64,000 nucleotides of DNA from Blastococcus sp. DSM 46786 (GCF_900109665.1 NZ_FOAO01000008.1:1-64000); one strand, 5' to 3'; counted from the first letter of the stretch, positions 1-8,612 are shown. Notes: a model not told the origin generated them from the sequence alone. Program-made: numbers and translations.

Positions 1-208
1 CGCGGCGGTGCTCCGGGGCCAGGCACAGCCCGACCAGCGACCGCACCGGACCCTCAGCGCACAGCAGCGCGTCGGCCAGCTCGAACAGCTCATCGGCCCG
101 CCGACCCAGGCATCCATACAGCTGACCGCGGAACTCTCGCAGCCGGTCCAGCCCCGCCGGCCCCACGAAGCTCTGGTCAATCCCGTCGGACAGGGGAAGA
201 CTGTCCAT
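1..208 (-). CDS. Transposase, N-terminal part (cut by window edge)
   Basis: A minus-strand frame opens with ATG at 208 and stays open to the window edge, giving the first 69 residues (start MDSLPLSDGIDQSF). Acidic-hydrophobic segments such as DELFELADALLCAEGPVRS and the end LAPEHRR resemble, from memory, the N-terminus of a family of actinobacterial DDE transposases. The catalytic residues would lie beyond the edge, so activity cannot be judged. Bases 209-328 would be the end of the insertion sequence and its flank. They hold no gene, and I could not define a terminal repeat without the other end. It lies just downstream of hemH, outside that operon. Confidence 0.6.
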   Translation of the reverse strand, partial: MDSLPLSDGIDQSFVGPAGLDRLREFRGQLYGCLGRRADELFELADALLCAEGPVRSLVGLCLAPEHRR

Positions 209-328
209 CGCGGCCACCGCCGATCTTCGAAGCTCGCTACTCCGAAGGATCACGCGGTGGCCGCCTTCATGCCAGCCCTCGAATCACACTGATGTGACTC
301 CGCCGGCCACGGAGGTTAAACGGCAAGC

Positions 329-1498
329 TCAGCCCACGGGGGGACGGCCATTGCTCGCGGTGTCGGCCGGAGGCCGACGTTGAACGTAACAACAGAAGGC
401 GGGGCAGTTGGTGCCCAGGCGTGGTTCACCGCCGGCCCGCCGCTCCTCGATCAGCTCGCGCAGCGCCGTCACGAAGGCCGGGTGGGTGCCGGCGGTGGCG
501 GCCCGGGCGAACTCCAGCCCCAGCCGCTCGGCGGTCTCCCTGGCCTCGTTGTCGAGATCCCAGATCACCTCGAGGTGGTCGCTGACGAAGCCGACCGGGA
601 ACAGCACGACCGCCTTCTCCCCCGCCTCGGCCAGCGCCTCCAGGTGGTCGTTGACGTCGGGCTCCAGCCACGGCACCGACGGCGGGCCGCTGCGGCTCTG
701 CCACACCAGGTCGAAGGGCCGGCCGGGGGCGGCGCGGTCGACGACCTGCTGCGCGGCGGCCTGCAACTCGGCCTCGTAGGCGTGGCCCTCCGGCCCGGCG
801 ACGGCGGCCATCGTGTCGGGGATGCTGTGCGCGGTCGCGACCAGGCGGGCCGAGTCGCGCACCTCGGCGGGGAGCTCGGCGAGCGCGGCGGCGAGGGCGT
901 CGGCGTTGGCCCGCACGAAGCCGTCGGCGTCGAAGTAGTGCGGCAGCTTCTCCGCGGTCGGCCCGCTCGGTGCGGCGGCGTCGCCGGTCAGCGCGGCTCG
1001 GGCCCGGGCGACGTCCTCGTGGTACTGCCGGCACCCCGAGAACGATGCGTAGGCCGAGGTGGCCAGCACGTAGGCGTGCTGGATGCCGTCGTCGGCCATC
1101 TGCTGCCAGACGTCCTCGACGTAGGGCGCCCAGTTCCGGTTGCCCCAGTAGACCGGCAGGTCGATCCCGGCCGAGCGGAGCTCCGCCTCCAGCGCCGCGA
1201 GCAAGGCCTTGTTCTGGTCGTTGATCGGGCTGACGCCGCCGAAGTGGTGGTAGTGCTCGGCGACCTCCTCCAGCCGCTCGCGCGGGATGCCGCGGCCGCG
1301 CGTGACGTTCTCCAGGAACGGCATGACGTCGTCGTGGCCCTCGGGGCCGCCGAAGGAGAGCAGCAGCAGCGCGTCCCGCCGTCCGGGCGGGGCGGGCTCG
1401 GCCGACGGCGGGAGGCCGCCGTTGTTGCGGACGGCCAGCGACGGGTCCTCGTCGGGACGATGGCCGGCCGGGGTGATGTCGACGATGGCGCGGGGCAC
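329..1498 (-). CDS. hemH: Ferrochelatase (probably coproporphyrin ferrochelatase)
   Basis: 389 residues; inserts ferrous iron into the porphyrin ring, late in haem synthesis. In actinobacteria the substrate is usually coproporphyrin III (family knowledge). Visible landmarks are LLLLSFGGPEG near the N-terminus, the catalytic histidine in ATAHSIPD (H224) and the glutamate in SDHLEVIWD (E310). Cys156 (FSGCRQY) with Cys365, Cys369 and Cys370 near the C-terminus are candidate [2Fe-2S] ligands, as in other actinobacterial ferrochelatases. The GTG at 1498 is preferred because GAGGAAAG lies just upstream; longer frames reach into fabI. It is the last gene of the fabG-fabI-hemH operon, 37 bases after fabI, the same order as mycobacterial fabG1-inhA-hemZ. 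Confidence 0.95.
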   Translation of the reverse strand: MPRAIVDITPAGHRPDEDPSLAVRNNGGLPPSAEPAPPGRRDALLLLSFGGPEGHDDVMPFLENVTRGRGIPRERLEEVAEHYHHFGGVSPINDQNKALLAALEAELRSAGIDLPVYWGNRNWAPYVEDVWQQMADDGIQHAYVLATSAYASFSGCRQYHEDVARARAALTGDAAAPSGPTAEKLPHYFDADGFVRANADALAAALAELPAEVRDSARLVATAHSIPDTMAAVAGPEGHAYEAELQAAAQQVVDRAAPGRPFDLVWQSRSGPPSVPWLEPDVNDHLEALAEAGEKAVVLFPVGFVSDHLEVIWDLDNEARETAERLGLEFARAATAGTHPAFVTALRELIEERRAGGEPRLGTNCPAFCCYVQRRPPADTASNGRPPVG

Positions 1499-1535
1499 GT
1501 GGTTCTTTCCTCTTGCGGGGCGTCGACGGATGCAG

Positions 1536-2309
1536 TCACACGCCGACGGCGTGGAAGCCCCCGTCGACGTGGACGATCTCGCCGGTGGTGGCGGGGAACC
1601 AGTCGGAGAGCAGGGCGACGACGGCCTTGCCGGCGGGCTCGGTGTCGGTGACCGACCAGCCCAGCGGGGCACGCCCCTCCCAGGCCTCCTCGAACTGCTT
1701 GCTGCCCGGGATGGACTTCATCGCCATGCTGCGCAGCGGCCCGGCGGCGACGATGTTGGACCGCACGCCGTCGGGGCCGAGCTCGCGGGCGACGTAGCGG
1801 CTGACCGACTCCAGGGCCGCCTTGGCCGCGCCCATCCAGCCGTAGACCGGCCACGCGACGGAGGCGTCGAAGGTGAGGCCGACGACCGAGGACGGGTTCG
1901 CCAGCAGCGGCCGGCAGGCCTGGGTGAGCGAGGCGTAGGACCAGGAGGACACCTGGAACGCGGTGGCGGCGTGCTCCCAGGCGACCTCGGGGAAGCCCTC
2001 GCCCATGGCCTCCTGCGGCGCGAAGCCGATGGAGTGGACGACGCCGTCGAGGCGGTCGAAGCCCTGCTCGCGCAGCCGGTCGGCCAGCGTCGACAGGTGC
2101 TCGGTGCTGGTCACGTCGAGCTCGACCACCGCCGCCTCCTGCGGCAGCCGCTTGGCGATGCGCTGGCACAGCGACAGGGCGCGCCCGAAGTTGGAGAGGA
2201 CGACGGTGGCGCCCTGCTCCTGGGCGAGCCGGGCGGTGGCGAAGGCGATCGACGCCTCGGTGAGGACCCCGGTGATCAGGATCTTCTTGCCCTCGAGGAT
2301 GCCGCTCAT
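1536..2309 (-). CDS. fabI: Enoyl-[acyl-carrier-protein] reductase, InhA/FabI type
   Basis: 257 residues; the NADH-dependent last reduction of the fatty-acid elongation cycle. The N-terminal ILITGVLTEASIAFATA is the variant Rossmann motif of FabI/InhA. The catalytic Tyr-x6-Lys is seen in VYGWMGAAK, preceded by the FDAS segment typical of InhA-like enzymes, and the C-terminus has the usual HVDGGF. The ATG at 2309 overlaps the fabG stop by one base (TGATG), so translation is probably coupled. Length and neighbours (fabG before, hemH after) match the mycobacterial inhA locus. InhA is the isoniazid target in mycobacteria; nothing here shows whether the adduct would bind. Confidence 0.95.
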   Translation of the reverse strand: MSGILEGKKILITGVLTEASIAFATARLAQEQGATVVLSNFGRALSLCQRIAKRLPQEAAVVELDVTSTEHLSTLADRLREQGFDRLDGVVHSIGFAPQEAMGEGFPEVAWEHAATAFQVSSWSYASLTQACRPLLANPSSVVGLTFDASVAWPVYGWMGAAKAALESVSRYVARELGPDGVRSNIVAAGPLRSMAMKSIPGSKQFEEAWEGRAPLGWSVTDTEPAGKAVVALLSDWFPATTGEIVHVDGGFHAVGV

Positions 2310-3013
2310 CAGTGCCCCATTCCCAGTCCGCCGTCGACCGGGACGACCGCCCCGGTGATGTACGCCGCCGCATCGCTCGCCAGGAAACGCACGACGCCGG
2401 CGATCTCGTCGGCGTCGGCGTAGCGGCCCAGCGGCACCTGCCCGAGGATTTCCTTCTGCCGGGCCTCGGGCAGCTCCGCGGTCATGTCGGTGGTGACGAA
2501 GCCGGGGGCGACGACGTTGGCCGTGATGCCGCGGCTGCCGAGCTCGCGGGCGATCGAGCGGGCCAGGCCCACCAGGCCGGCCTTCGACGCCGCGTAGTTC
2601 GTCTGCCCCGCCGAGCCCAGCAGCCCGACGACGGAGGAGACGAAGACCATCCGGCCCGAGCGGGCGCGCACCATCTTGGCGGCCGCGCGCTTGGACACCC
2701 GGTAGGCGGCGGTCAGGTTCGCGTCGACGACGTCGGTGAAGTCCTCCTCCTTCATGCGCATGAGCAGGCCGTCACGGGTGATGCCGGCGTTGCTCACCAG
2801 CACCTCGACCGGGCCCTGTTGCTCCTCGATCTCGGTGAAGGCGCGGTCGACGTCCTCGGTGCTGGTGACGTCGCACCGCACGCCGAACAGCCCGCCGGGT
2901 GCGCCGCTGCCGCGGTGGGTGACGGCGACCGAGTCGCCCTGCTCGGCGAAGGATCGGGCGATGGCGAGCCCGATCCCCCGGTTCCCGCCGGTCACGAGCA
3001 CCGACCTGCCCAC
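2309..3013 (-). CDS. fabG: 3-oxoacyl-[acyl-carrier-protein] reductase
   Basis: 234 residues; a short-chain dehydrogenase that reduces beta-ketoacyl-ACP with NADPH in fatty-acid elongation. Motifs are VTGGNRGIGLA (cofactor), NAG (VSNAGIT), the catalytic serine in VFVSSVVG, and Tyr-x3-Lys in NYAASKAG, ending in VPVDGGLGMGH. A longer frame with ATG at 3076 exists, but the GTG at 3013 has AGGGGAG 8 bases upstream and yields the normal N-terminus, so I use it. It is the first gene of the fabG-fabI-hemH operon. A TAGGTT box and a perfect 16-bp palindrome lie upstream. Confidence 0.93.
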   Translation of the reverse strand: MGRSVLVTGGNRGIGLAIARSFAEQGDSVAVTHRGSGAPGGLFGVRCDVTSTEDVDRAFTEIEEQQGPVEVLVSNAGITRDGLLMRMKEEDFTDVVDANLTAAYRVSKRAAAKMVRARSGRMVFVSSVVGLLGSAGQTNYAASKAGLVGLARSIARELGSRGITANVVAPGFVTTDMTAELPEARQKEILGQVPLGRYADADEIAGVVRFLASDAAAYITGAVVPVDGGLGMGH

Positions 3014-3051
3014 GTCCCACTCCCCTGCGCCGACGACCTCGTTCCCCGTCG

Positions 3052-3096
3052 AACCTAGCCCCTGGTCGCAGGTCACACCGCCTACCGGCCGGTAGG
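3052..3096 (-). promoter_or_regulatory. fabG operon promoter with 16-bp palindrome
   Basis: On the minus strand a TAGGTT (-10-like) occupies 3057..3052, about 40 bases before the fabG GTG. Centred roughly 34 bases further upstream is the perfect palindrome CCTACCGGCCGGTAGG (3081-3096). This is where a repressor or activator of a fatty-acid operon might bind. No regulator gene of that type is in the window, so function is inferred from position and symmetry only. Confidence 0.45.
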
Positions 3097-3116
3097 GGGC
3101 TCGCGGGGCGCCCGCC

Positions 3117-3602
3117 TCAGTCCTCGGCCGGGCGCGCCGCGCGGTAGGCGCCGCCGCCCTGCGGCGCCCCGGCCGGGCGGTGGGCCCGGGCCCGCTCCGC
3201 GTTGTCCTCGTGCCGGGCGAAGACGACGGTGCCGAGCAGGAACAGGCCGGAGAGGATGAGGACGACGGCGGTGAACGCGTTGACGAACGGCAGGTCCACC
3301 CCGGCGAGCGTCACGGCCCCGAGCCCCACCAGGACGAGCGCCGAGAGAACGGCACCGGCTGCCCGCCAGGGGTTCCGGCCGACCTCCTCGACGCCCTCCT
3401 GGGCCTTCTCCTTGGCGTAGTCCAGCGGCTTCCTGGCCCACGGGAAGCGGGTGGCCAGCACCGCCAGCCCTGCCGCGACGAGGACGAACCCCGGCCCGGG
3501 CAGCACGAGCAGCGCGATACCGGAGAGGGTCAGCACGGCGCCGAGGACGGCGATGGCGACGGTCTTCACCACCCGTCGGTGCCCCCGCGCGACCGCCTCC
3601 AT
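3117..3602 (-). CDS. PGPGW-motif membrane protein (TIGR02611-like)
   Basis: 161 residues. Hydrophobic segments include TVAIAVLGAVLTLSGIALL, a second pass through FVLVAAGLAVLATRF, and two more around residues 90-140. Between the first two lies LVLPGPGF, the hallmark of the PGPGW family; the basic RFPWARKPLDYAK follows. Function is unknown in the family. The ATG at 3602 is chosen over an upstream frame that runs into the IclR gene; its RBS is weak. It starts 20 bases after the IclR stop on the same strand and could be co-transcribed with it. The C-terminal 30 residues are Ala/Gly/Arg-rich and look disordered. Confidence 0.75.
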   Translation of the reverse strand: MEAVARGHRRVVKTVAIAVLGAVLTLSGIALLVLPGPGFVLVAAGLAVLATRFPWARKPLDYAKEKAQEGVEEVGRNPWRAAGAVLSALVLVGLGAVTLAGVDLPFVNAFTAVVLILSGLFLLGTVVFARHEDNAERARAHRPAGAPQGGGAYRAARPAED

Positions 3603-3622
3603 GCCCGTCACGGGCCGCGCGG

Positions 3623-4363
3623 TCAGGCTGCGCCCAGCTCGCGGGCGACGGCTTCGGCCGCCTCGGTCAGGTGGGCCACCCACTCCGGCAGCCGGTCGCG
3701 CGAGTACCGCACGGACGGCGCGGCCAGGGAGAGCGCCGCCCCCTCGACGCCGCCCGCGGCCGGCACGGCGACCCCGACCGCAGTCAGCCCCGCCTCGGTG
3801 GCCTGGTCGTTGAGGGCGAAGCCGCGCCGCCGGACCGTGCGCAGCTCGCGCTCCAGCCGGGCGCCGTCGGCCTCGTCCAGGGCGGCCAGGACGGCGGCGC
3901 GCCCGGCGTCGTCCATCGCCGCGAGCAGGGCCTTGCCGCCCGAGGCGAGGTGGGCCGGCAGCGTCCGGCCGGTGCGGTCGCCGACGCGCAGCACCTGCCG
4001 GCTCTCCACCGTCGCGACGAACCGGACGACGGCACCGGCCAGCAGCACGACGTTGGCCGTCTCCCCCACCGCGTCGACCAGCCGCCGCAGGTGCGGCACG
4101 GCCACCTCCCGCAGGGTGGTGACCGACGCCTGGGGCACCGCGCCCGGGCGCAGCACCGGCCCGGGGGCGTACCGGCGGTCGGGCAGCTGCTCGGCGAAGT
4201 CGCGGTAGACGAGCATCCCCAGCAGGCGGTGGGCGGTGGACACCGAGACGCCCAGCCGGGCGGCGACGTCGGTCACCCGCATCGCACCTTCCTGCTGGAG
4301 CAGCGTCGCCAGCAGCAGCGCCGAGTCGACCGAGCCGATGGCGTACGCCGGCTTGTTCCTCAC
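3623..4363 (-). CDS. IclR-family transcriptional regulator
   Basis: 246 residues. An N-terminal winged helix-turn-helix (VTDVAARLGVSVSTAHRLLG, about residues 32-51) is followed by the IclR effector domain (TANVVLLAG, then LPAHLASGGKALLA). IclR proteins often control divergent catabolic genes. Here the divergent neighbour, 89 bases away, is an aromatic-ring monooxygenase, so a role in its regulation is inferred. The GTG at 4363 is chosen: it gives the usual N-terminus (RNKPAYAIGSVDSAL) and has TAGGCT 8 bases upstream, fitting a leaderless mRNA. A frame back to 4435 would run through the shared promoter region. The ligand cannot be read from sequence. Confidence 0.88.
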   Translation of the reverse strand: MRNKPAYAIGSVDSALLLATLLQQEGAMRVTDVAARLGVSVSTAHRLLGMLVYRDFAEQLPDRRYAPGPVLRPGAVPQASVTTLREVAVPHLRRLVDAVGETANVVLLAGAVVRFVATVESRQVLRVGDRTGRTLPAHLASGGKALLAAMDDAGRAAVLAALDEADGARLERELRTVRRRGFALNDQATEAGLTAVGVAVPAAGGVEGAALSLAAPSVRYSRDRLPEWVAHLTEAAEAVARELGAA

Positions 4364-4371
4364 AGCAGAAA

Positions 4372-4377
4372 AGCCTA
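4372..4377 (-). promoter_or_regulatory. -10-like box of the IclR gene, in the divergent promoter region
   Basis: TAGGCT on the minus strand ends 8 bases before the GTG at 4363, a leaderless arrangement. The 89-base region 4364-4452 must also carry the promoter of the monooxygenase gene on the plus strand. I saw no clear inverted repeat for IclR binding. Confidence 0.4.
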
Positions 4378-4452
4378 TCCCCTCATGCGGAACCTGCGGG
4401 ACCGTCGGACCGGGCCGCCGGCCGCGGCCGACCACGACGAGGGAGTCGAGCA

Positions 4453-6378
4453 GTGCAGTTCTACCTGGACGGTTACCGGCCCGGCGATCCGCTGGTCGAG
4501 GAGCCGCACCCGTCGGTCGCGGACCGGCCGGAGGGTCTCCCCGACGAGGCGGACGTCGTCATCGTCGGCACCGGGCCGGCCGGCCTGGTCCTCGCCGCCC
4601 AGCTGGCCGCCTTCCCCGAGATCCGCACCGTCGTCGTCGACCGGCGGGACGGGCCGCTGCTGGTCGGCCAGGCCGACGGGGTGGCCTGCCGCACCGTCGA
4701 GATGTTCGAGGCCTTCCGCCTGGCCGACCAGCTCGTCGCCGAGGCCTACTGGGTCAACGAGGTCGCCTTCTGGCGGCCCGACCCGGCCGACCGCACCCGC
4801 ATCACGCGGACCGGGCGGGTGCAGGACGTCGAGGACGGCCTCTCGGAGTTCCCGCACGTCATCGTCAACCAGGCCCGGATGCAGGCCTGGCTCCGCGAGC
4901 ACATGACCCGGTCCGCCGGCCGGCTGGCCCCGCGCTACGGGCTGCACGCCACCGACGTCGCCGTGGATCCCACCGGCGGCTCCGACCACCCGGTCACCCT
5001 CACCCTGCAGCACCTCCGGGGTGGCGAGGCGACCGGCGAGGTCTCGACGATCCGGGCCCGCTACGTCGTCGGCTGCGACGGCGCGCGCAGCAGCATCCGG
5101 ACGGCGATCGGCCGCGAGCTGGTCGGCGACCCGATGAACTCGTCCTGGGGCGTCATGGACGTCCTGGCGGTCACCGACTTCCCCGACATCCGGCTGAAGG
5201 CCGCCATCCACTCGGCCAACCAGGGCAACCTGCTGATCATCCCCCGCGAGGGCGGCTACCTGGTGCGGCTCTACATCGAGCTCGACGCCGTCGCCGACCG
5301 CGAGCTGCACGAGCGGCGCGCCGTCACGCCCGAGAAGCTGGCCGCCGTGGCCAACCGGATCCTGCACCCGTACTCGATCGACGTGAAGGACGTCGGCTGG
5401 TGGTCGGTCTACGACATCGGCCAGCGGCTGTGCGACCGGTTCGACGACGTGCCCGCCGACGAGGTCACCACCCGGCTGCCGCACGTGTTCATCGCCGGCG
5501 ACGCCTGCCACACGCACAGCGCCAAGGCAGGCCAGGGCATGAACGTCTCGATGGCCGACGCGTGGAACCTCGGCTGGAAGCTGGCCGCGGTGCTGCGGGG
5601 CACCGCCCGGCCGGAACTGCTGCACACCTACTCGGCGGAGCGGCAGGCGGTCGCCCAGGAGCTCATCGACTTCGACCGCGAGTTCGCCCGGATGTTCAGC
5701 GCACCGCCGACGGAGGAGGGCGGGGACGGCGAGGGTGTGGACCCGGCGGAGTTCCAGCGCTACTTCGTCCAGCAGGGCCGGTTCACCGCCGGCGTCGCCA
5801 CGCGCTACGCGCCGTCGATGATCACCGGGGGTACCGAGCACCAGCCGCTCGCCGAGGGCTACCCGGTCGGGATGCGGTTCCACTCCGCCCCGGTGATCAG
5901 GATCGCCGATGCCAAGCCCCTGCAGCTGGGGCACGTCGCACGGGCCGACGGTGCCTGGCGGCTGTACGTCTTCGCCGACGCCGCGGACCCGACGTCCCCC
6001 GGGTCGCGGGCCCGCGCACTGCTGGAGCACCTCGGGTCGGCGGCATCACCGGTGGCCCGGCACACGCCCGTGGGCGCCGACCCGGACGCCGTGCTCGACG
6101 TCCGCGGGATCTTCCAGCAGGGGCACCGGGACCTCGCCGTCGACCGGCTGCCACCGGTCCTGCTGCCGCGCAAGGGCCGGTTCGGGCTGGTCGACCACGA
6201 GAAGGCCTTCTCCCCCGATCCCGGCGCCGGGGACGTCTTCGCGATGCGCGGCATCGACCGGGAGCGGGGCTGCATGGTGCTGGTCCGGCCCGACCAGCAC
6301 GTGGCGGCGGTGCTCCCCTTGGACGACCACGACGGGCTGGCCGGCTTCCTGTCCGGCGTGCTGGTCGACGCCCGGTAG
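4453..6378 (+). CDS. FAD-dependent aromatic monooxygenase (phenol 2-monooxygenase / 3-hydroxybenzoate 4-monooxygenase family)
   Basis: 641 residues; a flavoprotein hydroxylase adding one oxygen atom to a phenolic ring with NAD(P)H. Seen: GTGPAG (about residue 38), the DG motif in VVGCDGARSS (about 205), the GD motif in FIAGDACHTHSAKAGQGMN (about 345), and a C-terminal thioredoxin-like region (about 470-640). That domain order and length fit phenol hydroxylase and MobA rather than the shorter UbiH type. The GTG at 4453 follows GAGGGAG. It is divergent from an IclR regulator. The exact substrate (phenol, 3-hydroxybenzoate or other) is not decided by the sequence, and no ring-cleavage gene lies next to it. 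Confidence 0.85.
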   Translation: MQFYLDGYRPGDPLVEEPHPSVADRPEGLPDEADVVIVGTGPAGLVLAAQLAAFPEIRTVVVDRRDGPLLVGQADGVACRTVEMFEAFRLADQLVAEAYWVNEVAFWRPDPADRTRITRTGRVQDVEDGLSEFPHVIVNQARMQAWLREHMTRSAGRLAPRYGLHATDVAVDPTGGSDHPVTLTLQHLRGGEATGEVSTIRARYVVGCDGARSSIRTAIGRELVGDPMNSSWGVMDVLAVTDFPDIRLKAAIHSANQGNLLIIPREGGYLVRLYIELDAVADRELHERRAVTPEKLAAVANRILHPYSIDVKDVGWWSVYDIGQRLCDRFDDVPADEVTTRLPHVFIAGDACHTHSAKAGQGMNVSMADAWNLGWKLAAVLRGTARPELLHTYSAERQAVAQELIDFDREFARMFSAPPTEEGGDGEGVDPAEFQRYFVQQGRFTAGVATRYAPSMITGGTEHQPLAEGYPVGMRFHSAPVIRIADAKPLQLGHVARADGAWRLYVFADAADPTSPGSRARALLEHLGSAASPVARHTPVGADPDAVLDVRGIFQQGHRDLAVDRLPPVLLPRKGRFGLVDHEKAFSPDPGAGDVFAMRGIDRERGCMVLVRPDQHVAAVLPLDDHDGLAGFLSGVLVDAR

Positions 6379-6387
6379 CGGACGGCC

Positions 6388-6789
6388 TCAGTCGCGCCGG
6401 CGGCGCCGCAGCCAGCCGCCGCCGTACAGCGCCCAGAGCACGAGCAGCGGCTGGAAGAACAGCCGGACCAGGCGCTTGCGGTCGGTGTCGAGGCCGAAGG
6501 CGTCGGTGCCCTCCAGGTACTGCGCGACGTTGCCCGGGAAGATCACCACGAAGAACGCCGCGAGCAGCCCGCCGACGAGCCGCCGCCTCCGCGGGAGCGC
6601 GAGGAACGACGCGCCCAGGGCGATCTCGACGACGCCCGAGCCCAGCACCGTGAGGTCCTCGTCGACGGGGAACCAGGCCGGGACCTGGGCCCGGAACTCC
6701 TCCCGCTGGGTGGTCAGGTGGAGCACGCCGGCGCTCACCATGACCGCGCCGAGCAGCAGGCGGGCAGCGGTGCGGGCGGCGGCGGGCAT
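6388..6789 (-). CDS. DoxX-like small membrane protein
   Basis: 133 residues with about four hydrophobic segments: AARLLLGAVMVSAGVLHL at the N-terminus, a second around GSGVVEIALGASFLAL, then GGLLAAFFVVIFPGNVAQYL and FFQPLLVLWALYGGGWL. The pattern, with an HL-type end to helix 1 and a PGN segment in helix 3, fits the DoxX superfamily. Some DoxX relatives are linked to redox or membrane stress; no function can be assigned here. It converges with the monooxygenase gene, with 9 bases between the stops and no terminator visible. The C-terminus is a run of arginines. Confidence 0.75.
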   Translation of the reverse strand: MPAAARTAARLLLGAVMVSAGVLHLTTQREEFRAQVPAWFPVDEDLTVLGSGVVEIALGASFLALPRRRRLVGGLLAAFFVVIFPGNVAQYLEGTDAFGLDTDRKRLVRLFFQPLLVLWALYGGGWLRRRRRD

Positions 6790-6858
6790 GCACGGACCGT
6801 AGCCCGCGCGCCGCACCGCTCGTTGACAGCCGGGCCGGGCCGCCCGTAGACAGCGGGG

Positions 6859-7665
6859 GTGGCTGACGACGTCCCGCGCCGGGTGGCGCTCACGGTGACC
6901 GACGGCGTGGCGACCGTGCGGCTGGACCGGCCGGAGAAGATGAACGCGCTGGACCCGGCGATGTTCGGGGCGATCCTGGCCACCGGGAAGGAGCTGATGG
7001 CCCGGGAGGACGTCGGCGCGGTGGTGCTCACCGGCGCCGGCCGGGCCTTCTGCGCCGGCCTGGACTTCGGCTCCTTCGCGGACATGGCCGAACGCGGGCA
7101 GGAGCGGACCCGCGAGCGCGAGTCGACCGCCCCGGAGCCGCTGGGCGCGGCCCGCGCGCTGGCCCAGCAGGTGGTGCACGTCTGGTCGCTGGTCCCCGCC
7201 CCCGTGATCGCGGCGGTGCAGGGGGTGGCCTTCGGCGGCGGGCTGCAGATCGCGCTGGGCGCCGACATCCGGCTGGTCGCCCCGGACGCGCAGCTGTCGC
7301 TGATGGAGATCCTCTGGGGCATCGTGCCCGACATGTGCGGCACCCAGCTGCTGCCCGAGCTGGTCGGCCGCGACGTCGCCAAGGAGCTGGCGCTGACCGG
7401 GCGCAAGGTCTCGGGCACCGAGGCGGTGCGGCTCGGCCTGGCCACCCGCGAGGCCGCCGACCCGCTCGCCGCCGCGCTGGAGCTGGCCGCCGAGATCGCC
7501 GGGCACAGCCGCAGCGCCACCCGGGCGGTCAAGCGGCTGGTCGACCTCGCCGGCCGGGTGCCGCTCGCCGAGGGGCTGGCCGCCGAGCAGGCGGAGATCG
7601 GCGCGCTCATCGGCTCGCCGGAGCAGGCCGCCGTCGTCCGCCGCCGGCTGGAGAGCCGCGGCTGA
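6859..7665 (+). CDS. Enoyl-CoA hydratase/isomerase (crotonase) family protein
   Basis: 268 residues. Crotonase fold: VRLDRPEKMNALD near the N-terminus, the oxyanion-hole segments GAGRAFCAGLDF and VAFGGGLQIALGADIRL, and a C-terminal helix region with SRSATRAVKRL. One of the paired acidic residues of true enoyl-CoA hydratases is not obvious (MEILWGIVPDM at that position), so another crotonase reaction is possible. The GTG at 6859 has little Shine-Dalgarno sequence. It is divergent from the DoxX-like gene and convergent with the lipid-kinase-like gene, 12 bases between the stops. A second crotonase lies at 45.1 kb. Confidence 0.85.
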   Translation: MADDVPRRVALTVTDGVATVRLDRPEKMNALDPAMFGAILATGKELMAREDVGAVVLTGAGRAFCAGLDFGSFADMAERGQERTRERESTAPEPLGAARALAQQVVHVWSLVPAPVIAAVQGVAFGGGLQIALGADIRLVAPDAQLSLMEILWGIVPDMCGTQLLPELVGRDVAKELALTGRKVSGTEAVRLGLATREAADPLAAALELAAEIAGHSRSATRAVKRLVDLAGRVPLAEGLAAEQAEIGALIGSPEQAAVVRRRLESRG

Positions 7666-7677
7666 GTCTCCGGACGG

Positions 7678-8598
7678 CTACCGCGGCACCAGCACCGACC
7701 AGGCGTGGTGGGCCAGCCGCCAGCCGCCGGCGTCCTGCACCTCGCCGAGCTCGCCGTCGGCGTCGACGGGCACCGGGCCGCCCGAGATCCGCACCTCGCG
7801 ACCGCGCAGCACCAGCACGTCGGGGCGGTCGACGTGCCGGCCCGCGGTGAGCGCCGCCGCGTAGGCGGCCCGGGCGACCGGCCCGGTGGCCGCGCACACG
7901 ACCACGTCGGCGAGGCCGTCATCGGGCCGCGCGTCGGGGGCGAGCGCGGTGCCGCCACCGATCGTCGCGCCGTTGCACACCCCGACCATGAGCACGGGCT
8001 GCTCGCCGTCGGCGGCCCAGCCCTCGCCCTCGTGGACGGCGACCTGCCCGTCGACCTCCACGCGCAGCGGCCAGCCGGTGTCCCCCAGCCCCGCGATCGC
8101 CGCGCCGACCGGGTAGGCAGCCGCGCCGAGCCGCTGCTTGAGCCGGTGCGCCTCGGCGGCGGCCTCCGCCCCCACCCCGGCGTGGACGGCGTTGACGACC
8201 ACCGCGCCGGCGTCGTCGCGCAGCAGGTCCAGCCGGCGCGGCACCCCGGCCAGCACCGCGGCGGCGCCGTCGGCCGGGTCCAGCGGCAGCCCGAGGGTGC
8301 GGGCCAGGTCGTTGCCCGTGCCGCACGCGATGATGCCGACCGGCTCGTCGGGCGAGAGCCGCCCGGCCCGGTCGAGGGCGGCGACCACCGCGTGCACCGA
8401 GCCGTCGCCGCCGAGCACGACGACCCGACGGCCGGGGTGGGCACCCAGCGCCTCGTCGAGGTCACCGGCGTCGGCGGTCGCGGCGACGGCGACGTCGGCG
8501 CCGGCACGCAGCCCGGCCACCGCCGCCTCCACCCGCTCGTCCTCGGCGGTCCCCGCCGACCGGTTCACCACGAGCAGCATCCCCGGCTTCCCGGACAT
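7678..8598 (-). CDS. Diacylglycerol/lipid kinase family protein
   Basis: 306 residues. The catalytic domain of the DAGK/sphingosine-kinase family is clear: VVNRSAGTAEDE (start), VLGGDGSVHAVVAAL (nucleotide loop GGDG) and IIACGTGNDLARTLGLP. The C-terminal beta domain (GVCNGATIGGGTALAPDA, VDADGE) is also typical. Such enzymes phosphorylate diacylglycerol or related lipids at the membrane. The ATG at 8598 has an excellent GGAGG 5 bases upstream. It lies 82 bases downstream of the DAHP synthase gene on the same strand, with a small hairpin between them. Confidence 0.88.
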   Translation of the reverse strand: MSGKPGMLLVVNRSAGTAEDERVEAAVAGLRAGADVAVAATADAGDLDEALGAHPGRRVVVLGGDGSVHAVVAALDRAGRLSPDEPVGIIACGTGNDLARTLGLPLDPADGAAAVLAGVPRRLDLLRDDAGAVVVNAVHAGVGAEAAAEAHRLKQRLGAAAYPVGAAIAGLGDTGWPLRVEVDGQVAVHEGEGWAADGEQPVLMVGVCNGATIGGGTALAPDARPDDGLADVVVCAATGPVARAAYAAALTAGRHVDRPDVLVLRGREVRISGGPVPVDADGELGEVQDAGGWRLAHHAWSVLVPR

Positions 8599-8612
8599 CG
8601 GGCCTCCTGCCT

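Noticed and set aside
8-292. Plus-strand 94-codon frame at the left edge
   Set aside because: It is the opposite strand of the transposase start; its product has no recognisable features.
380-1651. Long plus-strand frames over hemH
   Set aside because: Antisense of a clearly conserved gene; composition is Arg/Gly/Val-rich with no motif, as expected from GC-rich shadow frames.
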